Of a stretch of 6,516 bases of DNA, positions 5,339-6,516 are shown piece by piece. Position numbers and translations under genes: made by a program. The notes under the pieces are model-generated. The model ran no database searches and had not been told where the DNA came from. It worked only from the letters and a program-made list of their open reading frames with translations. The DNA is from Actinomycetospora sp. (GTDB lineage Bacteria; Actinomycetota; Actinomycetes; Mycobacteriales; Pseudonocardiaceae), in assembly GCA_025925615.1 (NCBI GenBank), contig JAICLN010000246.1:1-6516 (forward strand), in the 5' to 3' direction. Positions within the stretch are counted from its first letter, which is position 1. The number at the start of each line of letters is the position of its first letter.

Positions 5339-5848
5339 TCAGCCGAGTTCCCGGTCGTCCACCCGCCGCGCCATGATCAGGGAGGACCGCAACGAGCCGT
5401 CGCGGCGACGGTAGTGCCGGTCGCGCAGGCCCTCGACGGTGAAGCCCGCCGCCGCGTAGAGCGCGATGGCCCGGCCGTTGTCGGGCCACACCTCGAGGTC
5501 GACCTTGTGCGCCCCGGTGGCCCGGGCATGCTCGAGCACCGCGTCGAGCAGGCCGCGCCCACCCCGGCGACCGCGGGCCTCGGGGAGCAGCATCATGCCG
5601 ATCGAGAGCACCCCGGCGATGCGTTCGAGCGCCGTCGTGATCCCGACGACCCGGTCCCCGTCGCACAGCACCCAGGCACCACCCCGTCCCGGTTCGGCGA
5701 GCAGGGTGCGCAGCCCCGCGGCGCGGGCCGCCCGGTCGACCGGCGGCTGGGCGCCGATGGAGCCCTCCTCGGCCACCGCGGCCGCGATCTCGGCGGCGGC
5801 CTCGGCGTCCTCGGCCCGGGCCGGGCGGATGTCCACGGTGCGGAGCAT
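5339..5848 (-). CDS. GNAT family N-acetyltransferase
   Basis: The predicted 169-residue cytosolic enzyme transfers an acetyl group from acetyl-CoA to an unknown amine. It shows the GNAT fold in order: IRPARAEDAEAAAEIAAAV (7-25), an acceptor-side helix, beta strands WVLCDGDRVVGITTALE (59-75) and VLSIGMMLLPEARG (80-93), and the acetyl-CoA pyrophosphate loop RRGGRG (94-99), which fits R/QxxGxG. These are followed by LLDAVLEHARATGAHKVDLEVWPDN (100-124) and AIALYAAAGFTVEGLRDRHY (127-146), with Asn124, Tyr131 and Phe136 at the usual motif-B positions. The ATG start at 5848 lies 22 bases after the sortase stop, so the two genes are likely co-transcribed. A Shine-Dalgarno is poor there, and GTG at 5836 (residue 5), preceded by GGGGGA, is an alternative start. 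The substrate is not predictable. Confidence 0.9.
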   Translation of the reverse strand: MLRTVDIRPARAEDAEAAAEIAAAVAEEGSIGAQPPVDRAARAAGLRTLLAEPGRGGAWVLCDGDRVVGITTALERIAGVLSIGMMLLPEARGRRGGRGLLDAVLEHARATGAHKVDLEVWPDNGRAIALYAAAGFTVEGLRDRHYRRRDGSLRSSLIMARRVDDRELG

Positions 5849-5870
5849 CCCCCGCGTCGTGGGGCGCCGC

Positions 5871-6516
5871 TCAGCGGGGCGAGGCGTACACGACGACGTT
5901 GTCGTCGTAGGAGCGCTCCGCGTGGTCGAAGGTCCCACCGCACGTGATCAGCCGCAGCGACGGGCCCGCCGTCGGCGCGTAGACCTTCTCCGACGGGAAC
6001 GCGTCCTTCGGGACGGTCTCGATCGCGTCCACCGCGAAGTGCGCGACGGTGCCGTCGCTGCGCGGCACGTCGATGGCGTCGCCGGGGTGCAGGTCGCGGA
6101 GGTGGTAGAAGACGCCCGGACCGCGGTAGGAGTCGACGTGCCCGACGAGGACCGCGGTTCCCGGGTCCCCGGGGGTCGCGCCGTCGCGATACCAGCCGAC
6201 GTCGTCCGGGGTGGCCGGGGCCCGGAGCCCGCCCGCCTGGTCGAGGCCCAGCGCCCCGACGTCCCGGGCGTCGATCCCTGCCGCGGGCACGACGAGCCCG
6301 GCCGGGTGGGCCGCCGTCGTCGGGGCCGCGGGGGCCAGCGGGGCGGACGCGGCGGCGGGGCGGGCGGTCAGCGGGACGAGCGCCGGGGCCGCGGGCCGCG
6401 CGATCCGCTGGGTGAGCGGGACCAGGGAGGAGCCGGGGGCGGCGTCGAGCGCCGGGGCCGCGCGCCGCGCGATCCGCTGGGTGAGCGGGACCAGGCCGGG
6501 GGCGGCGTCGAGCGCC
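5871..6516 (-). CDS. class F sortase, N-terminal part outside window
   Basis: Sortases are membrane-anchored cysteine transpeptidases; the actinobacterial class F group has no well-defined substrates. The frame on the - strand is open from the right edge to TGA (complement of 5871-5873), showing 214 residues. The catalytic domain covers the last ~140 residues: GIDARDVGALGLD, DDVGWYRDGATPGDPGTAVL, then VGHVDSYRGPGVFYHLRDLHPGD with the catalytic His (complement of 6138-6140), PKDAFPSEKVYAPT, and LRLITCGGTFD with the catalytic Cys (complement of 5940-5942). It ends in ERSYDDNVVVYA, where the Arg (complement of 5913-5915) is the best candidate for the catalytic arginine. Upstream is an Ala/Pro-rich linker with tandem repeats. 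The signal/membrane segment expected at the N-terminus is beyond the edge, so a GTG at 6290 giving a soluble 139-residue protein is unlikely to be the true start. A GNAT gene follows. Confidence 0.9.
   Translation of the reverse strand, partial: ALDAAPGLVPLTQRIARRAAPALDAAPGSSLVPLTQRIARPAAPALVPLTARPAAASAPLAPAAPTTAAHPAGLVVPAAGIDARDVGALGLDQAGGLRAPATPDDVGWYRDGATPGDPGTAVLVGHVDSYRGPGVFYHLRDLHPGDAIDVPRSDGTVAHFAVDAIETVPKDAFPSEKVYAPTAGPSLRLITCGGTFDHAERSYDDNVVVYASPR
6380..6516. repeat. in-frame tandem repeat in the sortase linker
   Basis: Unit 1 (6380-6448, 69 bp) and unit 2 (6449-6511, 63 bp) are identical except for one base (G6394 versus C6463) and a 6-bp insertion in unit 1; a third unit begins at 6512 and leaves the window. 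In the sortase frame the unit reads LVPLTQRIARPAAPALDAAPG, with Ser-Ser added in the longer unit. A degenerate further copy (LVPLTARPAAA) lies toward the catalytic domain. Both unit lengths are multiples of three, so the frame is kept. Confidence 0.85.

Noticed and set aside
5332..5345. Small palindrome CGGCTG-GT-CAGCCG over the GNAT stop codon as a terminator
   Set aside because: Only 5 bp can pair with a usable loop; too weak to call in DNA of this GC content.
5871..6290. Sortase starting at the GTG at 6290
   Set aside because: The frame stays open to the right edge with a repeat-bearing linker, and class F sortases need an N-terminal membrane segment, so the true start is outside the window.
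6380..6516. CRISPR-like array
   Set aside because: The repeats are directly adjacent without unique spacers, of 63-69 bp, and stay in the sortase reading frame.

Overview
The window reads as chromosomal DNA of a high-GC actinobacterium, with Pseudonocardiales-like genera a plausible guess. The reasons are the very high GC content, strong third-position GC bias, GTG starts, a LeuB C-terminus of the mycobacterial/actinobacterial type, an SbtR-like TetR domain, an actinobacterial class F sortase and a class I lysyl-tRNA synthetase. No tRNA, rRNA, CRISPR array, insertion sequence or phage gene is visible. The genus is inference only.

Left half, + strand (1-3840): the 3' end of leuB (leucine biosynthesis) is followed after 4 bp by an unrecognised protein with two membrane segments. 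After a 42-bp gap carrying a possible leaderless promoter comes a fumarylacetoacetate hydrolase (FAH)-family enzyme, whose stop overlaps the start of a class I (archaeal-type) lysyl-tRNA synthetase (ATGA overlap). The leuB/FAH neighbourhood is known from mycobacteria, where FAH sits next to gltX; here the aminoacyl-tRNA synthetase directly coupled to FAH is LysRS.

Middle (3835-4500): a nested inverted repeat covers the stop codons of lysS and of a convergent TetR reading frame and is probably a bidirectional terminator. The TetR frame is broken: only the ligand-binding domain remains and the DNA-binding helix-turn-helix is gone. At the exact point where TetR homology stops, the opposite strand starts to encode the last ~45 residues of a quinone-reductase/zinc-type alcohol dehydrogenase-family NADP-dependent oxidoreductase. 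The simplest reading is a decayed divergent tetR/oxidoreductase pair from which one deletion removed both 5' ends and the shared promoter region. This is the most interesting feature here.

Right half, - strand (4498-6516): reading from the right edge, a class F sortase (5' end outside the window, with a near-perfect tandem repeat in its Pro/Ala linker) is followed after 22 bp by a GNAT acetyltransferase. Then, with its own likely promoter and a strong Shine-Dalgarno, comes an AIM24-family protein. There is no gene-free stretch longer than about 100 bases apart from the pseudogene region.
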